A stretch of 64,000 bases of DNA from Stromatinia cepivora (Eukaryota; Ascomycota; Leotiomycetes; Helotiales; Sclerotiniaceae), in contig RCTD01000005.1 of assembly GCA_014898415.1 (NCBI GenBank), forward strand, positions 1,178,001 through 1,242,000, read 5' to 3'. The translations under genes were made by a program, and so were the position numbers. Shown in pieces: positions 11,888-22,417 of the stretch (position 1 is the first letter of the stretch; each line of letters begins with the position of its first letter). The notes below the pieces were generated by a model. It was not told the DNA's origin, did no database searches, and was given only the letters and a program-made list of their open reading frames with translations.

Positions 11888-13435
11888 ATGCAACGAACTC
11901 CTCCTCCCGTACGCTCCGAACCTTCGAAAGCATATTCTGAGGAACCCTCTCCTTCTCCTCAATTATTTCAACAACCCTTCGAAGAAAATATGAATACAGG
12001 ATTGGATAACGTTACCATTGGAAGAAAGAAGACTGGTAAAGAGAAGATTCCAGTGCATGAAGCCGATGCTCCCAGCGGTTCAATTGCTCCTTCCGAACCA
12101 CCATTACAACTACAAGATCTCTATGCAATGGTTATGAGTTTGAAAGAGGAGAATCGACAATTGAAAGCTATGGTGACGACGAGCTCTGCAACAGTGCAAC
12201 CTCCTTCTGAGCCCCAAGTGATGCCTACACAGGCATCCAGGTCAACAGCAGTACCTGGGACTCCCCTTATTCCCTCAATCGAAATTCAAGGACCTTCATC
12301 CAAGCAAACCCGAAGATCCCGAAGTCAGAGGAAGAAAACTTCGATCAGACGACCTGATCACCCGGGGCCCTCCGAGGATTCTCCTTCCCTTTCAGGAAGT
12401 GACGACCCACCTAATAATCAGGGGTCCCCTCACTCAAGAAGCCGACCTAACCGGTCAAGATCGCATTCCCGCGCCAGTCACAACTCGCAGCAAGATGCAT
12501 ATGCACCAAAACCCACAAATCTTACTACTAAACTTAGCGATGGTATTGAACCTAAAGCTAGTTTGTGGCAATTATTGGTCATAGAACGACTCGAGCTGTA
12601 TGCTACATCACTTAAGAGTGAAACGCAACGCCGCGCATACGTAATCGACCAAACCGAATCGGAAGCACAAGCACATTGTCATGCTCTTTACGTACGAGTG
12701 CCCCGACTCACGGCACTCGAATTGGTCGAACAGCTTGCAGCGATCTATCGGAACCCGGCCGAAGTCGATGATGCTCGCTCTCAATACGAGATGTGGGTCA
12801 TGCCTAATACGACTCGACATGGCAACTTCCTAGAATGGTATAGGAAGTTCAGATTACTTGCTACCCAAGCGGAGATTACCGACGATAAGGTCCTATTCAG
12901 GGATCTCGAACGGAAGATTTCCGATTTTCTCTCGCGAGCGGTAGCAATACCCATCAAGGATTGCAAGACTACGGAAGAACTCGCGAATATACTCACTAGA
13001 GTAGATCAAAATGAAGTTTCATTACGAGAACGAAACCGATACCGCGTTGGTCGAGAAGCCCCTGTAGCTACTCGCAAACCAACGGCTACTACGAACCCCT
13101 TGCAACCCTCTCGGAGCTCTAACAGCTCAAAATTTGGAACCTCCACGTTCCCGAAACCATTTCCACCCCGGAATACCCCTCCCGGATACACCGGCCCTGC
13201 CGCACCCAATAATTATTCGAACTTCAAACGCTCGTCGCCCTCTCCCTCTCCTGGAGCAGCACGTACGTCGACGCCTCGTATCGATAACCTCAATGAGATC
13301 GAGACGGTACAAGAAGAAGCAGAAGAATTCGAAGAATATCGGGATGCCGAAGAAGACTTCAGCCCAGAAGCTACAGCTGAAGCCATGCAGAATGCCCGCT
13401 TAGAAGAAGAAAAGCGTTTAAAACCAAACGCTTAG
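11888..13435 (+). CDS. gag: Gag structural protein (515 aa), copy 3
   Basis: Gag forms the virus-like particle that packages the retrotransposon RNA. The ATG at 11888 follows a 177-nt leader. Residues ~1-70 are Pro/Ser-rich, ~73-96 form a short coiled coil with leucines and a basic-acidic pattern, and ~135-200 are Arg/Ser/Pro-rich and probably disordered. Residues ~205-390 form the conserved globular part (capsid-like, with Trp, Leu and Arg patterns seen in retrotransposon gag). The tail is Pro/Ser-rich, then Glu-rich. No CCHC zinc knuckle is present, so RNA binding may fall to the basic Ser/Arg segment. The stop (13433-13435) lies 9 nt after a -1 slippery heptamer and inside a predicted stem, so a fraction of ribosomes should continue into pol. 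All other copies here carry this gene as a pseudogene. Confidence 0.88.
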   Translation: MQRTPPPVRSEPSKAYSEEPSPSPQLFQQPFEENMNTGLDNVTIGRKKTGKEKIPVHEADAPSGSIAPSEPPLQLQDLYAMVMSLKEENRQLKAMVTTSSATVQPPSEPQVMPTQASRSTAVPGTPLIPSIEIQGPSSKQTRRSRSQRKKTSIRRPDHPGPSEDSPSLSGSDDPPNNQGSPHSRSRPNRSRSHSRASHNSQQDAYAPKPTNLTTKLSDGIEPKASLWQLLVIERLELYATSLKSETQRRAYVIDQTESEAQAHCHALYVRVPRLTALELVEQLAAIYRNPAEVDDARSQYEMWVMPNTTRHGNFLEWYRKFRLLATQAEITDDKVLFRDLERKISDFLSRAVAIPIKDCKTTEELANILTRVDQNEVSLRERNRYRVGREAPVATRKPTATTNPLQPSRSSNSSKFGTSTFPKPFPPRNTPPGYTGPAAPNNYSNFKRSSPSPSPGAARTSTPRIDNLNEIETVQEEAEEFEEYRDAEEDFSPEATAEAMQNARLEEEKRLKPNA

Positions 13436-13464
13436 ACTCCGTCTCCATCCTAAGCGCTATACGG
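13417..13464 (+). promoter_or_regulatory. -1 ribosomal frameshift signal between gag and pol
   Basis: TTTAAAA (13417-13423) is read in the gag frame as T TTA AAA, a canonical X XXY YYZ heptamer. A 5-nt spacer leads to CGCTTAG (13429-13435), which pairs perfectly with CTAAGCG (13450-13456). The 14-nt loop contains CCGT (13439-13442), which can pair with ACGG (13461-13464), giving an H-type pseudoknot. Slipping -1 enters exactly the pol frame, which is open from here through the ATG at 13468. The gag stop lies within stem 1. Confidence 0.82.
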
Positions 13465-13467
13465 GAT

Positions 13468-16400
13468 ATGAGATTTCTTGATCTAACCAAGCTTATGGGA
13501 GGAGAAGCACTCACCCTCCCCTGCAACCTTTCAAAAAATGGTTACACTTATCGATCAAGAGCACTCATTGACTCTGGAGCAAATGGATTCGCTTTTATTA
13601 ATACCACACTCCTTACTTGTTTATTTCCTATGTTCAAACCCAGAATTATGCCGCTTGAAGCTTCAATTGAAGTTAAAGGGTATAATGGTGTGCAAGGCCA
13701 TGCCATTACCCATTTCACATTCCTTAATTTAACGGTCGATGGCCGTGAACAATCTTTTGTCCCTTTCCTTATTACTGAATTAGGGAGTTATAGTGTTATT
13801 TTAGGTAGACTTTGGTTATCAGAGACTCGAGCGAAGCTCGATTGCTTCAATAAACGTCTTGAATGGCCTAAAGAGAGACCCCGTACCATCTCCTATTCGA
13901 ATAATCTCCTCGTTACCCAATCATCCCTTCGCAAACGGAAGATCGATCGATTAGCCCAACAAGATGCTGATCGACGAGATGACCAGCTCGAAGAATATTG
14001 GAATCGAAGAGATTCACAACTGAGCAGATCAATCGCAGTTAGTGATGTACAACAAGAACCTTCAAATATGAACGCAATACAGGCTCTTGTTGAAAAGGAA
14101 GAGGTCCCGATTCCTTTCAAGTTCAATCCACCTCCTTCCCAACCAATCACACCACCACTGCAGATCTACGAATGCCTCCCCCGTATGTCGCCCGAAGTCC
14201 TCGATCTATGCGCACTCAAACCCGATAAGTTCCAATTAGAATGCAAGAGAGATGAACAAACTGAACTCTTTACCATTACTCTGAAAGAACTCGATGATGT
14301 GATAGACTTCCGACGGAACGAACGATATGCGGAAGAGAGAGTGCTGGTTGCCCTGACCGAATTCAAGAATACGAAAGTTCGAGAGAAACTCGATCGAGCA
14401 CTGGCCGAAATCGATTCAGAACCTGAAATACCATCTGAATATCGACAGTATCATCGAGCCTTTTCCAAGCATGAATCAAACATCTTGCCTCCTAACCGAT
14501 CTTATGATCATAAAATCATATTGGAAGGCGAAGGAGAACAAGCCTTGCGCTACAGCCCGCTTTACAAGATGTCCCTGGAACAACTGGAAGTCGTCAAAGA
14601 ATATATTACGGATAACCTCAGCAAAGGTTTCATTGAACCCAGTCAAGCCCCTTATGCTGCACCCGTCCTATTCGTCAAGAAACCCAATGGTAGTTTGAGG
14701 TTCTGTATAGACTTCAGATTATTGAATTCCTTGACGCGTAAGGATCGGTATCCCCTCCCTTTGATCGACGAAACGCTTTCTCGGCTTTCCGGTGCTAAGG
14801 TCTTTACCAAACTCGATATTCGTCAAGCTTTCCATCGCATAAGAATGGATCCTGCTTCGGAAGAGTATACTACCTTCCGAACCCGATACGGATCATACAA
14901 ATGCAAGGTCGTACCATTCGGATTAACGAATGGTCCCGCAACCTACCAGCGTTATATGAATGATGTTCTATTCGATTACCTAGACGTCTTCTGTACAGCA
15001 TACCTCGACGATATTCTAATCTATTCCGAGAACGAAGAAGAGCACCAAACTCACGTTAAGCTAATTCTCGAACGATTAGAAGCCGCTGGCCTACAAGCGG
15101 ATCTCAAGAAATGCGAATTCAACGTTACACGCACCAAGTACTTGGGCTTTATCATCTCTACTAAAGGAGTAGAGGTGGACCCTGAAAAGATTGAGGTAGT
15201 TGAGAATTGGACCTTTCCGACAACAGTGAAAGGGATCCAATCATTCCTCGGTTTTTGCAATTTTTATCGACGGTTCATTAAGGACTACGGTATAATAGCG
15301 AAACCTCTCAACGAACTCACTAAAGCAAACGTTAAATTCGTATTCGACGAAGTATGCCAAAACGCATTCAATATCTTGAAGAAAAAGCTTATCTCTGCTC
15401 CGCTTTTGCAACACTATAATCACCGACTCCCCTGTATGCTCGAAACAGACGCATCCGATGGGGTAGTTGCTAGTGTGTTATCACAACAGCATGGCGAAGA
15501 TTGGTTTCCCGTAGCTTATTTCTCCAAGACCATGGTTGCCGCTGAACTGAACTACGAAGTTCATGACAAGGAAATGCTGTCAATCATTCGATCTCTCAAT
15601 CATTGGAGAGCGGAACTCGCCGGCTCACCACATAAAATCAAGGTTTATACCGACCATAAGGCCCTCGAATATTTCATGACTACCAAGACTCTCAACGCCC
15701 GACAAGCTCGCTGGGCAGAAGTTCTAGCCGATTATAACTTCATCATTATGTATCGTCCTGGAAAAGATAACCCTCTCGCCGACGCCTTAACCCGTCGGAC
15801 CGACGAGTTGGACCTCCAGAACCATACCAAGAAGAAGAATCGCCTCCAGCAGCTTATTAAAGACAACCAAGTTGATACCGAAATCATGAGAAAAGCCTTA
15901 CGAAAGCACCACCCAGACGAAACAGCGATTACTAGCATCGATTTGAGTGAAATCGCTCCTCGATTCGACCTAGTTAACCGTATCATCGAAGCAAATAAAA
16001 CTACAGATAGCTTGCTAGCACTCAGAATGCAAGCTACCCAAGGTCACAAGCATATATCACTCCAAAATGACCTCTTGCTCTACGATGACCGCCTGGTGGT
16101 GCCTGACGTCGATAACCTTCGAACTTACCTGATTCGTGAAGCCCATAATTCCGTTTCCACTGCTCATCCTGGTACGAGCAAAACCTACCTCTTATTATCT
16201 CAACAATACTACTGGCCCAGAATGCACGATACCGTAGCCAGATATATACGCAATTGTCACGCCTGCAAACGCAGTTCCGTTCCACACGATCGTACCCCCG
16301 GTTTATTGCATCCACTTCCGATTCCTAATCGAGCATGGCAACATGTCACTATGGACTACTGCAGCTTTAATAAGGATAAATACGGATATGACAACGTTTT

Positions 16401-17535
16401 AGTCATTATTGATCGATTGACGAAGCAAGCTATTTCCATACCTTGTCACAAATCAATCGATGCTCGAGCTCAAGCACAACTATATCTCTACCACGTATAT
16501 CGATATTATGGTCCCCCTGACACTATAGTATCGGATCGCGGCCCCCAATTCATATCACAGTTCTGGAAGGAATTCAGCCAAATCCTAGGAACCGATCTCA
16601 AACCATCCACTGCTCACCATCCCCAAACCGATGGTCAAACTGAGATCTATAATCAGTACCTTCAGCAGCGGTTAAGGCCGTTTGTTAGCTACTATCAAGA
16701 CGATTGGTCAGAATTCCTACCTATGATGGATTACGCACAACTTACTCTTCCACACGACTCCTTAGGAGGGCTCACACCCTACGAAACCCTATACGGGCAT
16801 GCACCGAAACGTGCATGGGAATGGAAGGAAGACGCTAGTAACCCAACAGACGATATGAATGTGCGTGATGCCCGCATATACGCAGAACGCAATAGATTAG
16901 CTCTCGCGCGAGCGAAAGAAGGCCTATTGCGTGCCCAAGCCAAGATGTCGAAATCCACGAATGCTCACCGGCGTGAGGTCGATTTCGATATCGGAGATTA
17001 TGTATGGCTCAATGTGAAGAGTTACCCTACCCAGAGACCATCCAAGAAGCTGGACTTCCCAATTCAAGGAAGATTCAAGATCATTGGTCGATCTGGGAGC
17101 TCTTTTAAGCTCGAACTCCCGACTACGATGAAAATTCATCCTGTTTTCCCTCCAGATCGATTACGCAAGGCATATGACGATCCTCTTCCTGGTCAGATAC
17201 TCGAACCACCTCCGCCTATTAATATAACTGGTGATTCGGAATGGGAAGTGGAGAAGGTCCTAGCAGTAAAGAAAGCACGAAAAACTCTACTATACAGAGT
17301 CTCGTGGCTTAATAGCGATACCGATCTTACCTGGTATCCTGCTTCCGATCTTAAAACATCACCGCACCTCTTGCGCGATTTTCACCTGGCCAATCCAACG
17401 TTGCCTGGTCCTCCTAATCGACTAATCGATTGGATAAAGCTCTATGAGAGCGGAGAGGATAATTATAATCATATGGATGACGATTCACCCATGAAACCAA
17501 GGGAAAGAAAAGTGTTCTTCAATACAGCAGACTAG
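13468..17535 (+). CDS. pol: Pol polyprotein: protease, RT, RNase H, integrase, chromodomain-like tail (copy 3)
   Basis: Pol copies the element RNA and inserts the cDNA. Numbered from the ATG at 13468 (1355 aa): the aspartic protease has DSGANG at 35-40. The reverse transcriptase has the catalytic YLDD at 512-515. RNase H starts near Asp661 (TDAS motif). The integrase has an HHCC zinc domain (His893, His900, Cys930, Cys933) and a catalytic triad Asp963, Asp1023 and Glu1059 with the usual D-x35-E spacing. Residues ~1258-1315 resemble a chromodomain-like targeting module. Pol lies -1 relative to gag and is probably made as Gag-Pol by frameshifting, so the ATG is only a convenient boundary: the frame is open upstream through the slippery site. 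No stop or missing catalytic residue is seen. Confidence 0.95.
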   Translation: MRFLDLTKLMGGEALTLPCNLSKNGYTYRSRALIDSGANGFAFINTTLLTCLFPMFKPRIMPLEASIEVKGYNGVQGHAITHFTFLNLTVDGREQSFVPFLITELGSYSVILGRLWLSETRAKLDCFNKRLEWPKERPRTISYSNNLLVTQSSLRKRKIDRLAQQDADRRDDQLEEYWNRRDSQLSRSIAVSDVQQEPSNMNAIQALVEKEEVPIPFKFNPPPSQPITPPLQIYECLPRMSPEVLDLCALKPDKFQLECKRDEQTELFTITLKELDDVIDFRRNERYAEERVLVALTEFKNTKVREKLDRALAEIDSEPEIPSEYRQYHRAFSKHESNILPPNRSYDHKIILEGEGEQALRYSPLYKMSLEQLEVVKEYITDNLSKGFIEPSQAPYAAPVLFVKKPNGSLRFCIDFRLLNSLTRKDRYPLPLIDETLSRLSGAKVFTKLDIRQAFHRIRMDPASEEYTTFRTRYGSYKCKVVPFGLTNGPATYQRYMNDVLFDYLDVFCTAYLDDILIYSENEEEHQTHVKLILERLEAAGLQADLKKCEFNVTRTKYLGFIISTKGVEVDPEKIEVVENWTFPTTVKGIQSFLGFCNFYRRFIKDYGIIAKPLNELTKANVKFVFDEVCQNAFNILKKKLISAPLLQHYNHRLPCMLETDASDGVVASVLSQQHGEDWFPVAYFSKTMVAAELNYEVHDKEMLSIIRSLNHWRAELAGSPHKIKVYTDHKALEYFMTTKTLNARQARWAEVLADYNFIIMYRPGKDNPLADALTRRTDELDLQNHTKKKNRLQQLIKDNQVDTEIMRKALRKHHPDETAITSIDLSEIAPRFDLVNRIIEANKTTDSLLALRMQATQGHKHISLQNDLLLYDDRLVVPDVDNLRTYLIREAHNSVSTAHPGTSKTYLLLSQQYYWPRMHDTVARYIRNCHACKRSSVPHDRTPGLLHPLPIPNRAWQHVTMDYCSFNKDKYGYDNVLVIIDRLTKQAISIPCHKSIDARAQAQLYLYHVYRYYGPPDTIVSDRGPQFISQFWKEFSQILGTDLKPSTAHHPQTDGQTEIYNQYLQQRLRPFVSYYQDDWSEFLPMMDYAQLTLPHDSLGGLTPYETLYGHAPKRAWEWKEDASNPTDDMNVRDARIYAERNRLALARAKEGLLRAQAKMSKSTNAHRREVDFDIGDYVWLNVKSYPTQRPSKKLDFPIQGRFKIIGRSGSSFKLELPTTMKIHPVFPPDRLRKAYDDPLPGQILEPPPPINITGDSEWEVEKVLAVKKARKTLLYRVSWLNSDTDLTWYPASDLKTSPHLLRDFHLANPTLPGPPNRLIDWIKLYESGEDNYNHMDDDSPMKPRERKVFFNTAD

Positions 17536-18005
17536 ATGTTATGATTTTATGATGGTGCGTGCGCATACGATCGTGAAAGGATCAAAAACCCATACAAATT
17601 CGAGGGAATTTGATCGTATACGCACATGGCCCGAGCTCTATACAACAGACGAGCTGCCACCACCAAGACAATACGAAGGCAATATATTTCAAAAACTCAT
17701 GCTTATGATCATTTCAAAAATCATGCAAAAGGAAGCTTGAACATGGTAAGAACGAAATATGACGTCACCCCTGTCGATTTCGTTCAATTTGGTTAATTTG
17801 GTCAATTTGGTCAATTTGGTCGATTAACTTGGTCGATTTCGGAATTCACCATATTAACCACCCATCATCACTATACCATAATTCAACCTCCTTCCCTTTT
17901 CTATTGAAACTTTTTCCTTTCAGAGGTTCCCCAAATCAAGGAGAATACGAATCAATATTAATTTAACCAATTGATGAACGATTTGGTCGATTTGGTCAAT
18001 TCATT

Positions 18006-18091
18006 CGTCATTTTGGTCAATTTGGTCGATTAATTTGGTCAATTTGGTCAATTTCCAGTAAATTGACCAAATCAACCAAAATGACCAATCT
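18006..18091 (+). repeat. Inverted repeat in the 3' UTR
   Basis: The left arm with TTTTGGTCAATTTGG units is opposed by a right arm with CCAAAATGACCAAT units. By eye about 22 of 26 positions pair. It is present in all family members in RIP-altered form. Its role is unknown; an RNA structure for packaging or 3' processing is possible. Confidence 0.6.
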
Positions 18092-18185
18092 AATTGATTT
18101 AAAGCTCATGAACCTTCACAAAACCTGGTTTCCGATCAAATAGCAATGGAACAGAGGAGTGAAACGCTCGAGGGCGAGCTTTTCC

Positions 18186-18197
18186 GAAGGGGGGGGG
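18186..18197 (+). promoter_or_regulatory. Polypurine tract of copy 3
   Basis: GAAGGGGGGGGG lies 3 nt before the 3' LTR, at the position where plus-strand DNA synthesis is primed. The decayed copies keep recognisable versions. Confidence 0.8.
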
Positions 18198-18200
18198 TAG

Positions 18201-18481
18201 TGTCACGAATCGTGAACCATAGGAGGCTAACCACGTGATACCTCTTATCTCCCACTCCATTGATGAGCTGATCGTCCGTGCACATGCGTTACGATTCATG
18301 CGATTTAGTATGGTAAAATGGTGACCCTAATAACACATGCGCACAACCCCGCAGCTTACGAATGGGTATTTGTATATATATATCTAGTCGCTCCTTACGA
18401 GCCATAGTTCTTCAGTTGTAGATTCTAAAGAACATAATTGACCCTGTTTATTCAGCTCTACTACGGCTCTTGTGCGTCACA
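18201..18481 (+). repeat. 3' LTR of copy 3 (281 bp)
   Basis: By eye it is identical to the 5' LTR except for loss of one G near position 56. It is followed by ATCAT (18482-18486), the duplicated target. Confidence 0.96.
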
Positions 18482-18486
18482 ATCAT

Positions 18487-18814
18487 TATACTATAATTCA
18501 ATCTCCTTCCCTTTTTTATTGAAACTTTTTCCTTTTAAAGGTTCCCCAAATCAAGGAGAATATAAATCAATATTAATTTAACTAATTGATAAACGATTTG
18601 ATCGATTTGATCAATTTATTTGTTATTTTGATCAATTTGGTCGATAATTTTGGTCAATTTGATCAATTTCCATTAAATTGATCAAATCAACCAAAATGAC
18701 CAATTTAATTGATTTAAAGCTTATAAATCTTCACAAAATCTAGTTTTCGATGAAATAATAATGAAACAGAAGAGTGAAACGTTCGAGGGCAAGCTTTTCC
18801 GAAGGGGAGGGTAA
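18487..18814 (+). other. Second part of copy 2 3' UTR
   Basis: It continues the copy 2 match interrupted at 11428 and aligns with about 17874-18200 of the intact element, including the inverted repeat and polypurine tract. RIP damage is milder than in the copy 2 pol region. Confidence 0.9.
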
Positions 18815-19096
18815 TGTCACGAATCGTGAATCATAGGAGGCTAACCACATGATACCTTTTATCTCCCACATCCATTAATGAACTGATCGTTTGTATATAT
18901 ATATTACAATTTATACGATTTAATATAGTAAAATAGTAACCCTAATAATATATATATATAATCCTATAGCTTACAAATGGGTATTTGTATATATATATCT
19001 AGTCATTTCTTACAAGTTATAGTTTTTCAGTTGTAGATTCTAAAGAATATAATTGACCCTGTTTATTCAGCTCTACTACGGCTTTTGTGCGTCACA
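18815..19096 (+). repeat. 3' LTR of copy 2 (282 bp)
   Basis: This is a full-length TG...CA LTR. Mutations are concentrated in the middle, and the outer ~70 bp are nearly intact. The sequence that follows belongs to a Fot1-like transposon, which marks copy 2's insertion site. Confidence 0.93.
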
Positions 19097-19493
19097 TTAA
19101 ATCTCTCGCAATTTAATTGAAGCTCTTTCTTAATCAACTTTAATGAAATCTCGAATAATGTATTATCAATCAAGCTCCCCTATATCTATATTCGAGATTG
19201 TACTAACTCTAATTAAAGATATAAAGAGATTAGTTTATGAAAATACACTTTTGACTGTAAAGATTCATATACTTCGAAAGGTAAATGAAGCATTAAATAA
19301 GTATCAATATACAAAAAAACCCAATTACATTAAGAAGGAGTATTCATTGAATAAAAGGTTTTTGATATATTATTTTAGCAAGAGATTGATATTCAGATTC
19401 AATATGATGAGTATCAAAAAGGGGGGAATTCTAATAGGGAAGTATCTTTTAATCGATATTGTAGTAAATACAGAAAGACAGGTTATAATATAA
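19097..19493 (+). pseudogene. C-terminal end of Fot1-like transposase
   Basis: The open stretch from 19143 encodes about 116 residues that match the variable C-terminal tail of fungal Fot1/pogo transposases. A stretch near residues 33-55 resembles the family's coiled-coil tail and is followed by a Lys-rich region. The catalytic domain is missing because the gene is cut by the copy 2 LTR at 19096. A parallel, less open version is at 21960-22310 in Fot-A. Function is lost. Confidence 0.7.
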
Positions 19494-19650
19494 GAATTTG
19501 TTAAAATAATATAATAGATCCTAGATTATTAGATTCTTAATAATTTCAATCAATTGATTCAATTGTTATTGAATAATATAGGGTTGAAAGTGTAAATTGA
19601 GGTGAAAGTGATCCATTCGGTGATATAATCCATTCGGTGATAAACCACGT
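19097..19650 (+). mobile_element. 3' fragment of a Fot1/pogo-like DNA transposon
   Basis: The sequence is homologous to 21910-22465 of Fot-A but keeps a different terminal repeat. It ends with two TCCATTCGGTGATA-type units and TAAACCACGT at 19650, followed by TA. The left part of this element should lie beyond the left window edge, cut off by the copy 2 insertion. Confidence 0.8.
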
Positions 19651-19652
19651 TA

Positions 19653-20220
19653 TACTATTCAATTTTTACTATTATAACTTGATATTTGCTTATTCCATTA
19701 TAATCCCTGAACTACTACTTCCAAATTATAAGGTTTATCATCTTATAAATACGTGACCTCTAACAAAAATAATAATATATAAATAAAAAATATCTTATAT
19801 TATTAACTTAGTTTTATTTAGACTCATCTTTGATATTATATAATTTTTAATTTTCTATTTAAAGGATTTAGAAGATCATTTTCTAAACATCGATTTTTTA
19901 TCGGATTTGATTATTATTTTGTTATTCAATTATATAAAATAATCATATTTGTATTATATTTTATAAATTAAATTAATATATATAAATATTTTGAAAGTAA
20001 TTTATTTTTACTCTTTAGAAATTTAAATTTATTATAATTTTGATATTTCAATTATAGTTTGAATAAAGTAATTTGAATATTGAGAATGTAACATTTTTTA
20101 ATAATTAAAATAATATCAATATAATCTTTTCTATAATATAAATTATTATTTTTAAATGTAATAAAAACTTTTTTGAATCATTTTATAAATTAAAGACTTA
20201 ATTATATAATATTATATATA
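19653..20220. other. AT-rich relic DNA without genes
   Basis: This is very AT-rich sequence with no usable ORF. About 19665-19775 resembles 30095-30205 (roughly three quarters identical by eye), so at least that part is an old repeat. Nothing else is identifiable. Confidence 0.6.
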
Positions 20221-20328
20221 AGACCTTTATATATTTATATAATATATATTATATATTATATATTATATATTATATATTATATATTATATATTATATATTA
20301 TATATTATATATTATATAATATATAATA
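20221..20328. repeat. ATATT-type simple repeat
   Basis: A run of TATATTA-like units was the landing site of Fot-A. The same kind of repeat resumes at 22466-22497, on the other side of the element. Confidence 0.85.
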
Positions 20329-20376
20329 ACGTGGTTTATCACCGGGTCGCCAATATCACCGGGTCGCCACTTTTTA
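20329..20376 (+). repeat. Left terminal inverted repeat of Fot-A
   Basis: It begins ACGTGGTTTATCACC and contains a tandem pair of 15-bp GGGTCGCC-bearing units, which may be transposase-binding sites. It is almost free of RIP changes. Confidence 0.88.
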
Positions 20377-20398
20377 TACTATTCAATCACCTCAATTT

Positions 20399-20680
20399 TG
20401 TGACGCACAAGAGCCGTAGTAGAGCTGAATAAACAGGATCAATTATGTTTTTTAGAATCTACAATTGAAGAACTATGGTTTGTAAAGAGCAACTAGATAT
20501 ATATACATAAATATCTATTTGTGAACTGTAGGATTATATATAAACATTATTAGGGTTACCATTTTACTATACTAAATCGTATAATTCGTAATGCATACAT
20601 ATAGATGATCAGTTTATAAATTGATATAGGAGATAAGAGGTATCACGTGGTTAGCCTCCTGTGGTTCACGATTCGTGACA
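20399..20680 (-). repeat. Solo LTR of the chromovirus family in Fot-A
   Basis: A full-length 282-bp LTR on the minus strand is flanked by AATTT on each side (20394-20398 and 20681-20685), so it came from a proper insertion followed by LTR-LTR recombination. Both ends are nearly intact and the middle is RIP-mutated. Confidence 0.94.
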
Positions 20681-20712
20681 AATTTCAATATACGATATTT
20701 CAATGAATTATT

Positions 20713-22324
20713 ATGGAAACATTATCAAAAGAAGCCCGAATTATCTTAACTATTAAAACTATTTGTAAATCTAAAAATCTATCAATTACTAAAGCTGCAA
20801 AACTTTATATAATGCCTCGATCTATATTATACGATAGAATCAATAGTCGAAACAATCAAATAGAGATTCGAACAAATAATTATAAGATTATAGAATTAGA
20901 AAAAGAGATGATTGTTTAATATATATTCGATATAGATTCAAGAGGATTTTCATTTAAATTGAAGAATGTGGAAGATATAATGAATTATATTTTTGAATCG
21001 AGGGGTGCGAAATGTGTTAAAAAGTTTTGGGCGTATCGATTTGTAAAGCGTCGAATCGAATTAAAGATGTATTTTAATTGTGTTTATGATTTTCAAAGAG
21101 TTTTCTGTGAAGATTTTAAGCTTATTGAAGAGTGGTTTCGATTGATTGTGAATATACAAACGAAATACAGCATTTTGGATAGCGATTTCTATAATTTCGA
21201 TGAAATAGGTTTTATGATGGGGATTATATGTATAACAATAGTTATTACTAGTACCGAAAGATATAGCAAAAATAAATCAGTATAATTAAGCAATTAAGAA
21301 TAGGTTACAGCAATAATATATAGAAATGGAGAGGGTGAAACTATTCCCCCATTTCTAATAATTCAAGAACAAGTTCATCTCTCCAATTGATATACCGAAA
21401 CAAATCTTTTTATGGAATAGGCTATTAAATCTATATTTAATGGATGGACAAATAATGAAATAGGTTTAGAATAGTTGAAACACTTCGACAAATACATTAA
21501 GAATCGAAGAAAGGGCAAATATCGAATGTTAATGCTAAATGGATATGAAAATTATGAATCAATAGCTTTTCAAGTATATTGCAAAGAGAACGATATTATA
21601 TATTTACATTTACCATTATATTTAAATCATTTAATTCAGCCATTTGATGTTGATTGTTTTGGTAATCTAAAACGTTTATATAATGATCAAATTAATGGAT
21701 TTATCAAAATACATATCAAGCATATTTCGAAGGTTGAATTCTTTATAGCTTTTAAAACTGCATACAAAAAATCAATCACTTCTCAGAATATAAAAGTAGG
21801 GTTTCGAGAAATAGATTTAATCCCATTTAATCCTGAAATTGTATTTTCGAAATTAAATATTCGAATTCGTATATCTACCCCTCCCTTTTTCGATTTAGAT
21901 CAATAAATCTTTCAAACCCCTTGTAACCCAATAGAAGCTTTTTCTTAATCAATATTAATTAAATCTCGAATAACTCATCATCAATCAAGCTCCTTTATAT
22001 CTATATTCGAAATTGTATTAGTTCTAGCTAAAGATATAGAAAAATTAATTTATAAGAATATACTTTTAAGTACAGAGAATTATATACTTCGGATAACAAA
22101 TGAAGTATTAAACAAACATCGATACACGAAAAAATTTAATTATATCAAGAAAGAGTATTCATTGGATAAAAAACTCTTGATATATTATCTCAACAAAAAA
22201 TTGATATTTAGATTCAACACAATGAGCATCAAAAAGGGAGGAATTCTAATAAAAAAGTATCTTTTAATCGATACTATAGTAAATATAGAAAGACAGAATA
22301 TAATACAAAAACTTATCAAAATAA
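20713..22324 (+). pseudogene. Fot1/pogo-like transposase pseudogene of Fot-A
   Basis: Transposase would bind the terminal repeats and cut and paste the element. The order seen is typical. 20713-20919 gives a psq-type helix-turn-helix (TKAAKLYIMPRSILYDRI). 20959-21285 gives the CENP-B-like second helix-turn-helix and the first catalytic Asp region (NFDEIGFMMG, normally NFDETGF). 21475-21906 gives the second Asp region (LMLNGYENYES, where the family has LDGHGSHES, so this Asp is now Asn) and the third Asp (LIQPFDVDCFG). The tail to about 22324 is the coiled-coil C-terminus. In-frame stops and the Asp-to-Asn change agree with RIP. The gene is inactive. Confidence 0.88.
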
Positions 22325-22417
22325 TATAATAGATTCTAGATTGTTAGATTCTTAATAGTTTTAATCAATTGATTCAATTGTTGTTGAATAATATAGATTT
22401 AAAATAATTGAATAATA

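Larger units (their letters stand above)
17536..18200 (+). other. 3' untranslated region of copy 3 with TTGGTCAA repeats
   Basis: This 665-bp non-coding stretch lies between pol and the polypurine tract. It holds short tandem TTTGGTCAA-like units (about 17787-17832 and 17979-18053) and an imperfect inverted repeat whose arms are about 18006-18031 and 18061-18091. Short open frames here are not conserved among copies. Confidence 0.75.
11429..18481 (+). mobile_element. Intact Ty3/Gypsy chromovirus-like retrotransposon (copy 3)
   Basis: A complete 7053-bp LTR retrotransposon lies inside the 3' untranslated region of copy 2. The LTRs (11429-11710 and 18201-18481) differ by one 1-bp deletion that I can see, and ATCAT flanks both sides, so insertion is recent. 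It has full-length gag (515 codons) and pol (1355 codons), a self-complementary primer site, a -1 frameshift signal and a G-rich polypurine tract. It lacks the RIP stops that ruin copies 1, 2, 4 and 5, and its base composition is markedly more GC-rich than theirs. The pol order PR-RT-RNase H-IN places it in Ty3/Gypsy, and a chromodomain-like tail suggests a chromovirus. It may be competent for transposition; expression cannot be judged here. Confidence 0.96.
5193..19096 (+). mobile_element. Ty3/Gypsy copy 2, RIP-degraded, split by copy 3
   Basis: This second decayed copy reads from a 5' LTR remnant (5193-5273) through leader, gag and pol to 11428. It is then interrupted by intact copy 3 and resumes after 18486 with the rest of its 3' untranslated region and its own 3' LTR (18815-19096). 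Removing copy 3 and one ATCAT restores a continuous match to the family. Only the last 81 bp of its 5' LTR are present because copy 1 landed inside that LTR. The 3' side lies in a Fot1-like transposon fragment, so copy 2 inserted into that DNA element. Its matching target duplication would be left of the window. Confidence 0.92.

Noticed and set aside
13134..13403. Overlapping open frames on both strands inside gag and pol of copy 3 (e.g. 12608-12996 minus, 13134-13403 plus, 15051-15986 minus)
   Set aside because: They are out-of-frame or antisense shadows of long genes with clear protein motifs, and none shows a domain.
11888..13435. CCHC zinc knuckle in the chromovirus Gag
   Set aside because: Looked for and not found; the C-terminal part contains no Cys pattern.
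13468..13470. ATG at 13468 as an independent start of Pol
   Set aside because: The pol frame is open upstream through the slippery site, the frameshift signal is complete, and a separate start 32 nt after the gag stop would make as much Pol as Gag, which is atypical. Kept only as the CDS boundary.
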